This document shows, one piece after another, positions 17,665 through 24,483 of a DNA stretch of 40,208 nucleotides (within the stretch, counting starts at the first letter, position 1; each line of letters begins with the position of its first letter). This DNA comes from Gloeocapsa sp. PCC 73106 (GTDB lineage: Bacteria > Cyanobacteriota > Cyanobacteriia > Cyanobacteriales > Gloeocapsaceae), in assembly GCF_000332035.1 (NCBI RefSeq), contig NZ_ALVY01000195.1:1-40208 (forward strand), given 5' to 3'. Both the position numbers and the translations under genes were made by a program. Under the pieces are notes generated by a model. It had not been told where the DNA came from. It worked only from the letters and a program-made list of their open reading frames with translations, and made no database searches.

Positions 17665-17680
17665 AACCGCCTTGGCGGTT
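17665..17680. repeat. Short palindrome AACCGCC-TT-GGCGGTT
   Basis: A perfect 7-bp inverted repeat inside TAGCAACCGCCTTGGCGGTT, a sequence type I recall as dispersed in cyanobacterial genomes. It is followed at once by AGGAGG and a 15-codon frame. Confidence 0.5.
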
Positions 17681-17690
17681 AGGAGGTAAA

Positions 17691-17738
17691 ATGGGAAAAA
17701 GATTGACAGAGTTAGAGTGCGATCGCTACTCTGTGTAA
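17691..17738 (+). CDS. 15-codon micro-ORF with a strong ribosome binding site
   Basis: AGGAGG at 17681-17686 stands 4 bases before ATG 17691; the frame reads MGKRLTELECDRYSV and TAA. The frame overlaps a TTGACA hexamer at 17704-17709. It may be a leader peptide, the cut start of a lost gene, or chance. Nothing downstream in frame continues it. Confidence 0.25.
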   Translation: MGKRLTELECDRYSV

Positions 17739-17858
17739 ACAGTGTAATGTTTAGCACACTAAATACGGAAGAACCGATAAAGCCTGGAAGCCGCCTACAA
17801 GTTGCGGGGACATTCGGATGCGGCAGAATATAAGCACGTTGGGTTATGAAGTGCGAAA
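17714..17858 (+). ncRNA. Candidate structured RNA upstream of the second DUF6888/6887 module
   Basis: Successive hairpins are AGAGT/ACTCT (17714-17732), AGTGT/ACACT (17741-17760), CGG/CCG (17766-17776), CCGC/GCGG (17791-17807), CAT-TCGG-ATG (17811-17820) and GCAC/GTGC (17834-17854). Segments such as GGACATTCGGATGCGG and GTTGGGTTATGAAGTGCG remind me of the HEARO RNA, the omega RNA of IscB elements, which is frequent in cyanobacteria. I cannot verify this from memory. No iscB gene is present. A 5' leader for the downstream genes is the alternative. Confidence 0.35.
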
Positions 17859-18032
17859 ATGCCTACAGATAAGCAAGCGATTAAATGTTTTATTATGTGT
17901 CAAAGAATCACACAGATGTATTTACCGATTTCTCTAGTTAGACTAGATGAAAGAACGAATGATATTTTTCTTCTTGCTGGTGAAGATATCCAAGTATTAA
18001 TTGATCCCGATGGTGAGGTGATAATTCTATGA
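17859..18032 (+). CDS. DUF6888-like small protein, copy 2 (full length)
   Basis: The 57-residue protein reads MPTDKQAIKCFIMCQRITQ at its start, then LVRLDER, and closes with IFLLAGEDIQVLIDPDGEV. It has the complete family pattern, including the AGE...LI.PDG tail that copy 1 (8138-8278) has lost. Two cysteines about four residues apart at the N-terminus are shared by both copies. The TGA overlaps the ATG of the DUF6887-like gene by 4 bases. Function unknown; small size, pairing and accessory neighbourhood suggest a toxin-antitoxin-like role, which is an inference. Confidence 0.65.
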   Translation: MPTDKQAIKCFIMCQRITQMYLPISLVRLDERTNDIFLLAGEDIQVLIDPDGEVIIL

Positions 18033-18220
18033 ATAACCCTAATTTTCAAATGATGAATGACTCGGAATTACGGGCTTATGTGTTGTCTCATAGAGAAAAT
18101 ACAGAAGCATTTTATGCTTTAGCTGACCGTCTTAAATCTAAACCTGGGCGTAAGTTATCTGAGGCCGATTTGGAACGCTTACCAGAGATTTTAGCAGAGA
18201 TTAAACAAAAGAATCAATAA
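18029..18220 (+). CDS. DUF6887-like small protein, copy 2
   Basis: The 63-residue protein begins MNNPNFQMMNDSELRAYVLSH, closely matching the start of copy 1 at 8275-8469. It continues with a helix (TEAFYALADRLKSKPGRKLS) and the C-terminus EADLERLPEILAEI. It is acidic-basic mixed with no catalytic motif that I know. The ATG overlaps the upstream DUF6888-like stop, and both copies in this window have this arrangement. A YgiT-like fragment starts 3 bases after the stop. Confidence 0.7.
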   Translation: MNNPNFQMMNDSELRAYVLSHRENTEAFYALADRLKSKPGRKLSEADLERLPEILAEIKQKNQ

Positions 18221-18223
18221 GTT

Positions 18224-18286
18224 ATGTACTGTCTAATTTGTAAAAATGGGAAAACTCAGCAAAAAAAACTTAAGTTTTTATTATAG
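18224..18286 (+). pseudogene. Fragment resembling the start of a YgiT-type zinc-finger (MqsA-like) antitoxin
   Basis: The 20-codon frame starts MYCLICKNGKTQ and ends at TAG. The pattern M-x-C-x-x-C-x-x-G-x-T-x opens YgiT-type zinc-finger proteins, whose second CxxC lies ~30 residues later and is missing here. The frame runs into the palindrome AAAAACTTAAGTTTTT. It is probably a truncated remnant. Confidence 0.4.
18264..18281. terminator. AT-rich palindrome after the DUF6888/6887 module
   Basis: AAAAACTTAAGTTTTT is a perfect 16-base palindrome flanked by further A and T runs. It could terminate the DUF6887 transcript, but the stem is weak. Confidence 0.3.
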
Positions 18287-18382
18287 ACAAAATAGACAAA
18301 TGGTCCATAAAACGAGTTTTATCCTGCCCAACCCTGACTGAGGTTAAAATAGATAAACCTACTTAATCTCAAACTATAAATC

Positions 18383-18964
18383 TTGTCTACTATAATCAAT
18401 CTATTGCCAACTAAACAGAATCTGGCGGATAATTTCGAGCTTATTTGCCAGTTGAATCCCGATTTAAAGCTAGAATTATCACGCTCAGGAGAATTAGTAA
18501 TTGTGTCACCCACGGGAGGAGAAACAGGAAGAATAAATGCTAATTTAATTATTCTGATCGGTGCGTGGAATTTACAATATCGACAAGGCGTTCTCTTCGA
18601 CTCCTCTACCTGTTTTCGTTTACCCAATGGCGCTATTCGCTCTCCCGATGTGTCTTGGATACGACAAAATCGTTGGGATCAATTAACCCAAGAGCAAAAG
18701 CTAAAATTTCCTCCTCTAGCTCCTGATTTTGTCATTGAGTTGCTTTCACCTAGTGATAGTCTTGGGAATATTCAAGCAAAAATGCAAGAATATCTAGAAG
18801 CGGGGGTAAAACTGGGGTGGTTAATTAATCCCAACATCAAAACTGTAGAAATATATCAACCAGAACAAAATAAATTAATCTTAAATAACCCTACCCAATT
18901 ATCAGGAGAAGATATTTTGATAGGGCTAAATCTTGATTTTAAGCACTGCGTAGAGCAACCATAG
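18383..18964 (+). CDS. Uma2-family (DUF820) PD-(D/E)XK endonuclease-like protein
   Basis: The 193-residue protein has the Uma2 layout: ELVIVSPTGGETGRINA, RLPNGAIRSPDVSWI with the first acidic active-site residue, APDFVIELLSPSD with the second, then a lysine motif in IQAKMQEYLEAGVKLGWLI. These proteins are expanded in cyanobacteria; their substrates are unknown. The start is TTG at 18383 giving MSTIINLLPTKQ; the ribosome binding site is poor. The end overlaps the convergent permease gene by 26 bases. Confidence 0.88.
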   Translation: MSTIINLLPTKQNLADNFELICQLNPDLKLELSRSGELVIVSPTGGETGRINANLIILIGAWNLQYRQGVLFDSSTCFRLPNGAIRSPDVSWIRQNRWDQLTQEQKLKFPPLAPDFVIELLSPSDSLGNIQAKMQEYLEAGVKLGWLINPNIKTVEIYQPEQNKLILNNPTQLSGEDILIGLNLDFKHCVEQP

Positions 18965-20156
18965 GATCTAAATTAGCCGCTTGACGGGCGGGTACAACCC
19001 CAAAAAATAGACCAATTCCACCAGAAACGCCTACGGCAATCAGGATTACTCCAGGGGAAATAATCACAGTTAAGGGAGAAAAGACGCCTAGTAAAAGTAA
19101 ACCACCTACACCGATAAAAGTGCCAACAAATCCGCCAACTGCGGCTAGAATCGTCGCTTCAATCAAAAACTGTACGAGAATGTCCTGTTTAGTAGCGCCG
19201 ATCGCTTTACGTAAACCGATTTCGTTGGTACGTTCGCTGACTGAAACGAGCATAATATTCATCACACCAATCCCCCCAACCAGAAGAGAGATCCCACTAA
19301 TCGCTGCTAACATGAGGGTTAATCCTTGAGTAACCTTTCCGATTATCTCAAGAATATCCTTTTGACTTTGGACGTAGAAATCATCTTCCCCAACGATTTT
19401 ATGACGCAGACGTAGGAGATTTTCAATTTGAAATTGTGCCGCGCTGAATTTATTCTCTTTAGCTGCAACGGAGATAAAGCTTACTTGTAAACCGTAGGGA
19501 GAGGTATTCCCCACAATTTGATTTCCCATAGTAGTCAGGGGTAGATAGACAATCTCGTCTTGATTTTCTCCCAGAAAAGAACCCTTAGGTTCCATCACTC
19601 CGATCACTTCCCAGCTAATATTTTTAATCCGTAACTGTTTACCCAAAGAACTTTGATTGGGAAAAAAACGTTCAGCGATTTCCGATCCGATCACTGCGAC
19701 TCGATTGTTTCTCTGTATATCTACCTCGCTAATAAAGCGCCCTTCAGCTAAATTAAAACTTCTAACTTCTAGAAAAATAGGGGTTACACCCAAAATTAAA
19801 GTGCTTAAGTTTTGGTTTTGATGGCTAACTACTTGACGGGAATTAATCTGAGGTGCTACTTCATTCACTGTGGGTACTTGAGAGGCGATCGCTTTGGCGT
19901 CTTCCCATACTAGAGTTTTGGGCAAGTCAAACACAGTATTTCTCGCTTCTCGGTTACCTGGTACTACAAATAGCACATTGGGACCTAAAGATTCAAATTC
20001 ATCTTCTGCCAATTTTTGTACCGCTTGTCCGATCCCAATCAAACTGATTACTGAAGCATTACCGATGATAATACCCAGCATCGTCAAACCACTGCGCAAC
20101 TTATTAGCGACTAAAGTTGACGTCGCCATTTTCCAGGATTCAATTGGATTGATCAT
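18939..20156 (-). CDS. MacB/FtsX-type ABC transporter permease
   Basis: The 405-residue protein has the MacB layout: an N-terminal membrane helix (TMLGIIIGNASVISLIGIG), a large periplasmic domain, and three C-terminal helices, with the conserved EIGLRKAIGATKQDILVQFL turn and a final ARQAANLDPMVALR. Such permeases transmit mechanical force with a separate or fused ATPase and an outer partner. No ATPase gene is near, so its partner must be elsewhere. The gene overlaps rimM by 17 bases and ends a five-gene leftward run. The substrate is unknown. Confidence 0.88.
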   Translation of the reverse strand: MINPIESWKMATSTLVANKLRSGLTMLGIIIGNASVISLIGIGQAVQKLAEDEFESLGPNVLFVVPGNREARNTVFDLPKTLVWEDAKAIASQVPTVNEVAPQINSRQVVSHQNQNLSTLILGVTPIFLEVRSFNLAEGRFISEVDIQRNNRVAVIGSEIAERFFPNQSSLGKQLRIKNISWEVIGVMEPKGSFLGENQDEIVYLPLTTMGNQIVGNTSPYGLQVSFISVAAKENKFSAAQFQIENLLRLRHKIVGEDDFYVQSQKDILEIIGKVTQGLTLMLAAISGISLLVGGIGVMNIMLVSVSERTNEIGLRKAIGATKQDILVQFLIEATILAAVGGFVGTFIGVGGLLLLGVFSPLTVIISPGVILIAVGVSGGIGLFFGVVPARQAANLDPMVALRSA

Positions 20157-20682
20157 TTAACTCTAGTAAACCAATAGGGGGATTAATTTCAACGCGTTGT
20201 CTAGTCAAATCAACTAGAGGAACTATTTCTTTAACAAAGGGAATTAAAACCTTAGTTTTTTCTCCAGTTTTTACTTCCAGTAAATCGTTTCCCACCGAGG
20301 TTATAGCGGTGATTACCCCTATTTTAACGCCAGTTACCTGATGATAGACGGGAAGATTAATCAAATCAGACACATGATATTCATCGGGAGGTAATTGAGG
20401 GCGATCGCTTTTAGCCACGAGTAACTTGCAACCTCTTAGTGCTTCGGCGTGTAAGATATCGGTTACCTCGGCTAATTTAATCACGTAGATACTTCTACCC
20501 GGGATTTGATAACCAGACAACAGCTGTACCGGTTCGGGGGTAGTATCTGGTTGACGTTGTAACCATCTTTGTCCTGGTTTTTCAAAGCGATCAGGAAAGT
20601 CGGTAGTGGGATTTACTCTTAATTGTCCCTTTAACCCTTGGGGTGCGACGATATCGCCAATTTCTAACCAATCTTCTGTCAT
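20140..20682 (-). CDS. rimM: Ribosome maturation factor RimM
   Basis: The 180-residue protein shows the RimM domain (IGDIVAPQGLKGQLRVNPTTDFP) and the C-terminal PRC-barrel domain (DLINLPVYHQVTG, GNDLLEVKTG, LIPFVKEIV). It binds S19 and helps 16S rRNA processing in 30S assembly. The start overlaps the aminotransferase stop by 4 bases and the end overlaps the permease gene by 17 bases, so all are likely in one transcript. Confidence 0.95.
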   Translation of the reverse strand: MTEDWLEIGDIVAPQGLKGQLRVNPTTDFPDRFEKPGQRWLQRQPDTTPEPVQLLSGYQIPGRSIYVIKLAEVTDILHAEALRGCKLLVAKSDRPQLPPDEYHVSDLINLPVYHQVTGVKIGVITAITSVGNDLLEVKTGEKTKVLIPFVKEIVPLVDLTRQRVEINPPIGLLELNDQSN

Positions 20683-21848
20683 AATAAAATTGCTTTTAAT
20701 CCTGTTACTAAACGTTCAATTCCCGTCAAAGCCGTTGCTGGTAATAAAGCGCCGTAGGCAATCCGTAGGTAACAACCCTCGGTCATACCAAAAGTTGTTC
20801 CAGGAATGACGGCGATCTGATACTCTTTGACTAACTTTTTTACTAATTCCCAATCAGAAACAGGGCGATTAACCTTTAAAAAGAAATAAAAAGCCCCTTG
20901 ACTTGGTACTATCTTAACGATTGAAGCGATCGCTCCCAAAGAATCGAGTAAAAACTGGCGTACCACTGTAATTTCCTGCAAATACTGCAGACAATAGCTT
21001 TTACCCACCTTTAAAGCGCCGATCGCTGCGTATTGAGAGATTACTGGAGGACAGATTAAGATAGTATCTTGGATCTTGCGTACCGCTTCTAGAAGATGTT
21101 GGGGTATTACTAAATAACCAATGCGCCAACTAGCGAAGCCGTAAGCCTTAGAGAGACTATACAGAGAGATAGTATGTCCTGCACTACCCGGAAAAGATCC
21201 AGGAGAAACGTGTTGCGCACCTTCATAGGTAAAATATTCGTAGGCTTCATCGCTAATATGATATAGCCCTTGTTCTCGACAAATTTCATTAACTTCTCGT
21301 AAATCCAACTCTCGATAAATCACACCCGTGGGATTGTTAGGGGAAATAGTAACCACTGCTTTAGTTTTGGGGGTAATAGCAGCTTTGATCGCCTCGGGTT
21401 GCAGTTGATAATCACTATCAGTGGGGACGAGTACGGGGGTACAACTGGCCATAGTAATCGCCATTTCGTGATTAAAATAATAGGGAGTCGGCAGAATAAT
21501 TTCTGATCCAGGGTTAGTAATAGCCAGAAGAGCGTTGATAAAGCCCATATTACTCCCTGCGGTAACGACAACGGTGTGATCGCCTTCGATTTCCATCCTG
21601 TTATCACGACTCAACTTCTCGATAATCGCCTCTTTTAGGAGTGCAATTCCTCCCACTGCTTGATACTTGTGATTTTCAGCTTCAGAGAGAAACGCAGAAA
21701 TAGACGCGATCGCCTCTTGGGGTGGAGGGTAGAAAACAACCCCTTGTCCTAGAGATATTGTCCCAGGATTCTGACGAATTAAATCACCCACTAAAGGAAT
21801 AACTGGTGCTTGAACAGCATCCATGCGAGAATGATTAGTTAATCTCAT
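20679..21848 (-). CDS. Class I/II pyridoxal-phosphate-dependent aminotransferase
   Basis: The protein is a fold-type I aminotransferase. Landmarks are GTISLGQGVVFYPPP, the PLP-binding segment TAGSNMGF, SPNNPTGV, DEAYEYF, and SLSKAYGFASWRIGY with the Schiff-base lysine. A substrate-binding Arg follows in LRIAYG. I place the start at 21848 because that ATG overlaps the upstream stop (ATGA); an in-frame ATG at 21866 would add six residues. The sequence is in the group of aspartate/aromatic or kynurenine-type aminotransferases. The substrate cannot be fixed from sequence alone. Confidence 0.9.
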   Translation of the reverse strand: MRLTNHSRMDAVQAPVIPLVGDLIRQNPGTISLGQGVVFYPPPQEAIASISAFLSEAENHKYQAVGGIALLKEAIIEKLSRDNRMEIEGDHTVVVTAGSNMGFINALLAITNPGSEIILPTPYYFNHEMAITMASCTPVLVPTDSDYQLQPEAIKAAITPKTKAVVTISPNNPTGVIYRELDLREVNEICREQGLYHISDEAYEYFTYEGAQHVSPGSFPGSAGHTISLYSLSKAYGFASWRIGYLVIPQHLLEAVRKIQDTILICPPVISQYAAIGALKVGKSYCLQYLQEITVVRQFLLDSLGAIASIVKIVPSQGAFYFFLKVNRPVSDWELVKKLVKEYQIAVIPGTTFGMTEGCYLRIAYGALLPATALTGIERLVTGLKAILL

Positions 21849-22483
21849 GAGATGACTCCATAACATTCCGCTACAGAGAGACCTTGACTCATGGCGCTGA
21901 CCAGACTTTGATAGGATTGCTGGTTCTCTTGTAAAATTTGTTGAGCAGAAGCTAAAGCATTTCTGACTTTTTGTCTTTGTGCTGGAGTAGAAAGTCCCAC
22001 AGCGCTCAAAGCTATACTAACCTGTTGGCGATCGCTTTCTCCACCTTCTGCTTTCCCGTAGATTATCATTTCTGCGGCTATTCCTGCTAGTAAAACCGTG
22101 ACTAACTTAGTCAATTCTATTTCACTGTAATCGAACTGCACTCCACCCTTCCCGGGATAACCCTTTTTCCAAGCCGACCAAGCGGTAACGGTGTAATCTT
22201 TAATCGGGACACCCAAATGATAAGCTACTAGAAAATGACCAGCTTCGTGATGAATTACTCGTTCACGTTCTGCTTCTGGAGCGAATAACTCCAATAAAAT
22301 ATCTGAACCTCGGTTTTGCCAGCTTAGGGTATCGAGGGCGCCTAAACCCAGAACCACCGCGGTAATTCCAGCAGGAACCACTGGTGACACATTAAATAAA
22401 GGTCCCACCACGGTAAACAAAGTCAGGGTAAATACGCCAATAGCGATTAAATTTAAACTAGTTGATGACATCTTCCAATCCAA
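21845..22483 (-). CDS. Membrane-anchored FtsH-like (M41) zinc metallopeptidase without AAA domain
   Basis: The 212-residue protein has two N-terminal membrane helices (about residues 10-30 and 35-50) and a peptidase domain with the zinc motif H79-E80-A-G-H83. AGIAAEMIIYG and D151 in GGESDRQQ match the third-ligand region of FtsH. No ATPase domain is present. FtsH-like stand-alone proteases of this kind occur in cyanobacteria. All zinc ligands appear present, so activity is possible. Its 5' end overlaps the binding-protein gene by 26 bases (14 if the ATG at 22471 is used). Confidence 0.8.
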   Translation of the reverse strand: MDWKMSSTSLNLIAIGVFTLTLFTVVGPLFNVSPVVPAGITAVVLGLGALDTLSWQNRGSDILLELFAPEAERERVIHHEAGHFLVAYHLGVPIKDYTVTAWSAWKKGYPGKGGVQFDYSEIELTKLVTVLLAGIAAEMIIYGKAEGGESDRQQVSIALSAVGLSTPAQRQKVRNALASAQQILQENQQSYQSLVSAMSQGLSVAECYGVIS

Positions 22484-24191
22484 TCTCTTCTATATTCCAA
22501 AAGGGTCCCTCTAAAGCTGAGTATTGAATTCCCGTAAAACGATTGCGCACCGCGGTCAAGGATAAAGGATTAACCAGATAAATAAATGGCAAATATTCTA
22601 CAGCTAGGCGCTGAGTTTGATTGTAAATCGCTTTTCTTTTAGTTAGATCCAATTCTCTAGCACCTTCTATATATAGTTTACCGATTTTCTCTTCCCAAGG
22701 GCTGACTATTTGTCCCTCTAAGGGGTCTTGTTCTCCCCGCGCTTGCTGATTAAACATATGTAAATTGCCATCTGGAGACCAGACGTTAGCCCCAAAGTTG
22801 GGCTCATTACCGCCTCCAATACTTAGTAGTACACATTCCCATTTTAAAGAATTACTGAGTTGGTCGACGATTAGAGTAAAAGCGATGGGATTTACGTCTA
22901 CTTTAATCCCAATTTTACTTAAGTCTTCTTTGATTTGGGCGCTCATCGCCTCTCGAATCTTATTACCTGCGTTAGTAATGAGGGTAAATTGGACGCGATT
23001 ATTTTGGTCGTCCAAGAGTTCTCCGTTTGAATTGTATTTAAATCCAGCTTGTAATAGTAATGCTTTAGCTTTTTCCTGATTAAATTCGTAACCCTCTATA
23101 GTTTGGTCATAAAAAGGAGATTGTACCGAGATAGGAGAATTTTGGGGAGAACCAATCCCGCGAAAAATATTATTAATCATCCTGTCTCTATCTATAGCGT
23201 GGGCGATCGCCTGGCGGAAATTCACCTCATTAAACCAACGAGACTTAATCGGATCTACCAAAGGTACCCCATCTCTGCGTCCTTGATTTAAGTTAAAACT
23301 AATAAAACTCATACCATAAGCCGGTCCCCCGTTATAAATGTTGAAATTACCTCTGTTTTCCTCTCTTTTTAGTAGAGAAAAATACTCAGGAGAAATTCCC
23401 AACGCGTCTAATTGACCCGAACGAAATTGCAACACTGCTGTGTCTGTAGATTCTACAACTTGCCAGATAACTCTTTCTATCTGGGGAATATTCTCACCAG
23501 TGACCTGTTTTTTCCAATAATAAGGATTTCTTTTAAAAATGACTCTTTGACTGGTGTTATAGCTTTCCAACTGATAAGGACCATTCGCTACTAATTTTTC
23601 CGGAGGTGTATCAACACCCCAAAACGACATAAATTGAGGTCTTCCCTCAGAGTCTCTTTTGGTCAGAGTTGGTTGTAGAATATGAGCGGGTAAAATAGAT
23701 ATAGAAGTAGCTGCTAAAAAGGGTGCAAAGGGTTCAGGAATGGTAAAAGCAACGCGGCGATCGTCAACTTTGCTCACCTGGGGTAACTCTTGATTAGTAC
23801 CAATACGTAGAATATCTCTGGTACTACTGGGAATTTCCGGATTGAGATAGAGTAAATTGTAGCTAAAAACCACATCATCCACCGTGAGGGGATGGCCATC
23901 GGACCACTGCAAACCCTGACGCAGGGTAAAAGTCAAGCGCAATTTATCCTCAGAAAACTCCCAACTCTCGGCTAAAGCGGGTTCGATTTCAGCGGTAATC
24001 GGATTTTCCGTCACTAAACCCTGAAAAGTCAAAGGGAAAATATTGGGGGACTCTACCGATAAAACGGGATTAAAGGTCTTCGGTTCGCTTAAAATTGACT
24101 GTATTAACTGGGGAGTTTCTCCAGCTTGAGTATTGGGGTTACAAGCTACTAAAAAAAGCGTAAGGCAACAGATAAGCAATAATCTAAACAT
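22458..24191 (-). CDS. ABC transporter substrate-binding lipoprotein, family 5 (oligopeptide/nickel type)
   Basis: The 577-residue protein starts with a lipoprotein signal peptide with lipobox LVAC and the lipidated Cys at residue 17. The family 5 signature follows in the mature part (PLTFQGLVTENP, LAESWEFSEDKLRLTFTLRQ split around the motif, GLQWSDGHPLTVDDVVFSYN). Later NFRQAIAHAIDRD is also typical. Such proteins bind peptides, nickel or other solutes outside the cytoplasmic membrane and feed Dpp/Opp-type permeases. No permease or ATPase gene is near. The downstream M41 peptidase gene overlaps its end. Confidence 0.9.
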   Translation of the reverse strand: MFRLLLICCLTLFLVACNPNTQAGETPQLIQSILSEPKTFNPVLSVESPNIFPLTFQGLVTENPITAEIEPALAESWEFSEDKLRLTFTLRQGLQWSDGHPLTVDDVVFSYNLLYLNPEIPSSTRDILRIGTNQELPQVSKVDDRRVAFTIPEPFAPFLAATSISILPAHILQPTLTKRDSEGRPQFMSFWGVDTPPEKLVANGPYQLESYNTSQRVIFKRNPYYWKKQVTGENIPQIERVIWQVVESTDTAVLQFRSGQLDALGISPEYFSLLKREENRGNFNIYNGGPAYGMSFISFNLNQGRRDGVPLVDPIKSRWFNEVNFRQAIAHAIDRDRMINNIFRGIGSPQNSPISVQSPFYDQTIEGYEFNQEKAKALLLQAGFKYNSNGELLDDQNNRVQFTLITNAGNKIREAMSAQIKEDLSKIGIKVDVNPIAFTLIVDQLSNSLKWECVLLSIGGGNEPNFGANVWSPDGNLHMFNQQARGEQDPLEGQIVSPWEEKIGKLYIEGARELDLTKRKAIYNQTQRLAVEYLPFIYLVNPLSLTAVRNRFTGIQYSALEGPFWNIEEIGLEDVIN

Positions 24192-24483
24192 ATTTGGCTC
24201 TTCTGGTTTGAGTATGATAAATTATTAGTTGAAAGAGGCAACACGCAACAGGCAAGAGGCAACAGAAAATATTTAATACTATTTTTTGAATTAGTCGAAA
24301 GTAAAGCAGGTAGGCGATCGCAGTGCAAAATAGAGAAAGAGCGAGCACCGATAGTACAATCGAAGGGTTTGGTAGAGTTTTGGGAATTGTAAATGGTAGC
24401 GCGGGTAAAAGAAACATAAACATAAAAGAACTTCCCCACATTGCTGCTAATAGCAAAAGTTCAATGATATTGTTAAGTTTCAT
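24184..24483 (-). pseudogene. EamA/DMT-family transporter remnant with a large internal deletion
   Basis: The 99-codon frame starts like an EamA transporter (MKLNNIIELLLLAAMWGSSF). It jumps after about 35 residues to a segment that belongs near the C-terminus of the family (SIVLSVLALSLFCTAIAYLLYFRLI). About 200 residues of the 10-helix protein are missing. The last 30 residues (…CCLLPVACCLFQ…) are translated from tandem heptamers, not transporter sequence. The start lies 11 bases inside the end of the upstream AraC-OGT gene, suggesting that the intact gene was once cotranscribed with it. Confidence 0.65.
24237..24264. repeat. STRR-type tandem heptamer, four units of (G/C)GCAA(C/G)A
   Basis: The units GGCAACA, CGCAACA, GGCAAGA and GGCAACA follow without spacing. 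Short tandemly repeated heptamers of this kind are typical of cyanobacterial intergenic DNA. Here they sit at the broken 3' end of the EamA remnant. Confidence 0.7.
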
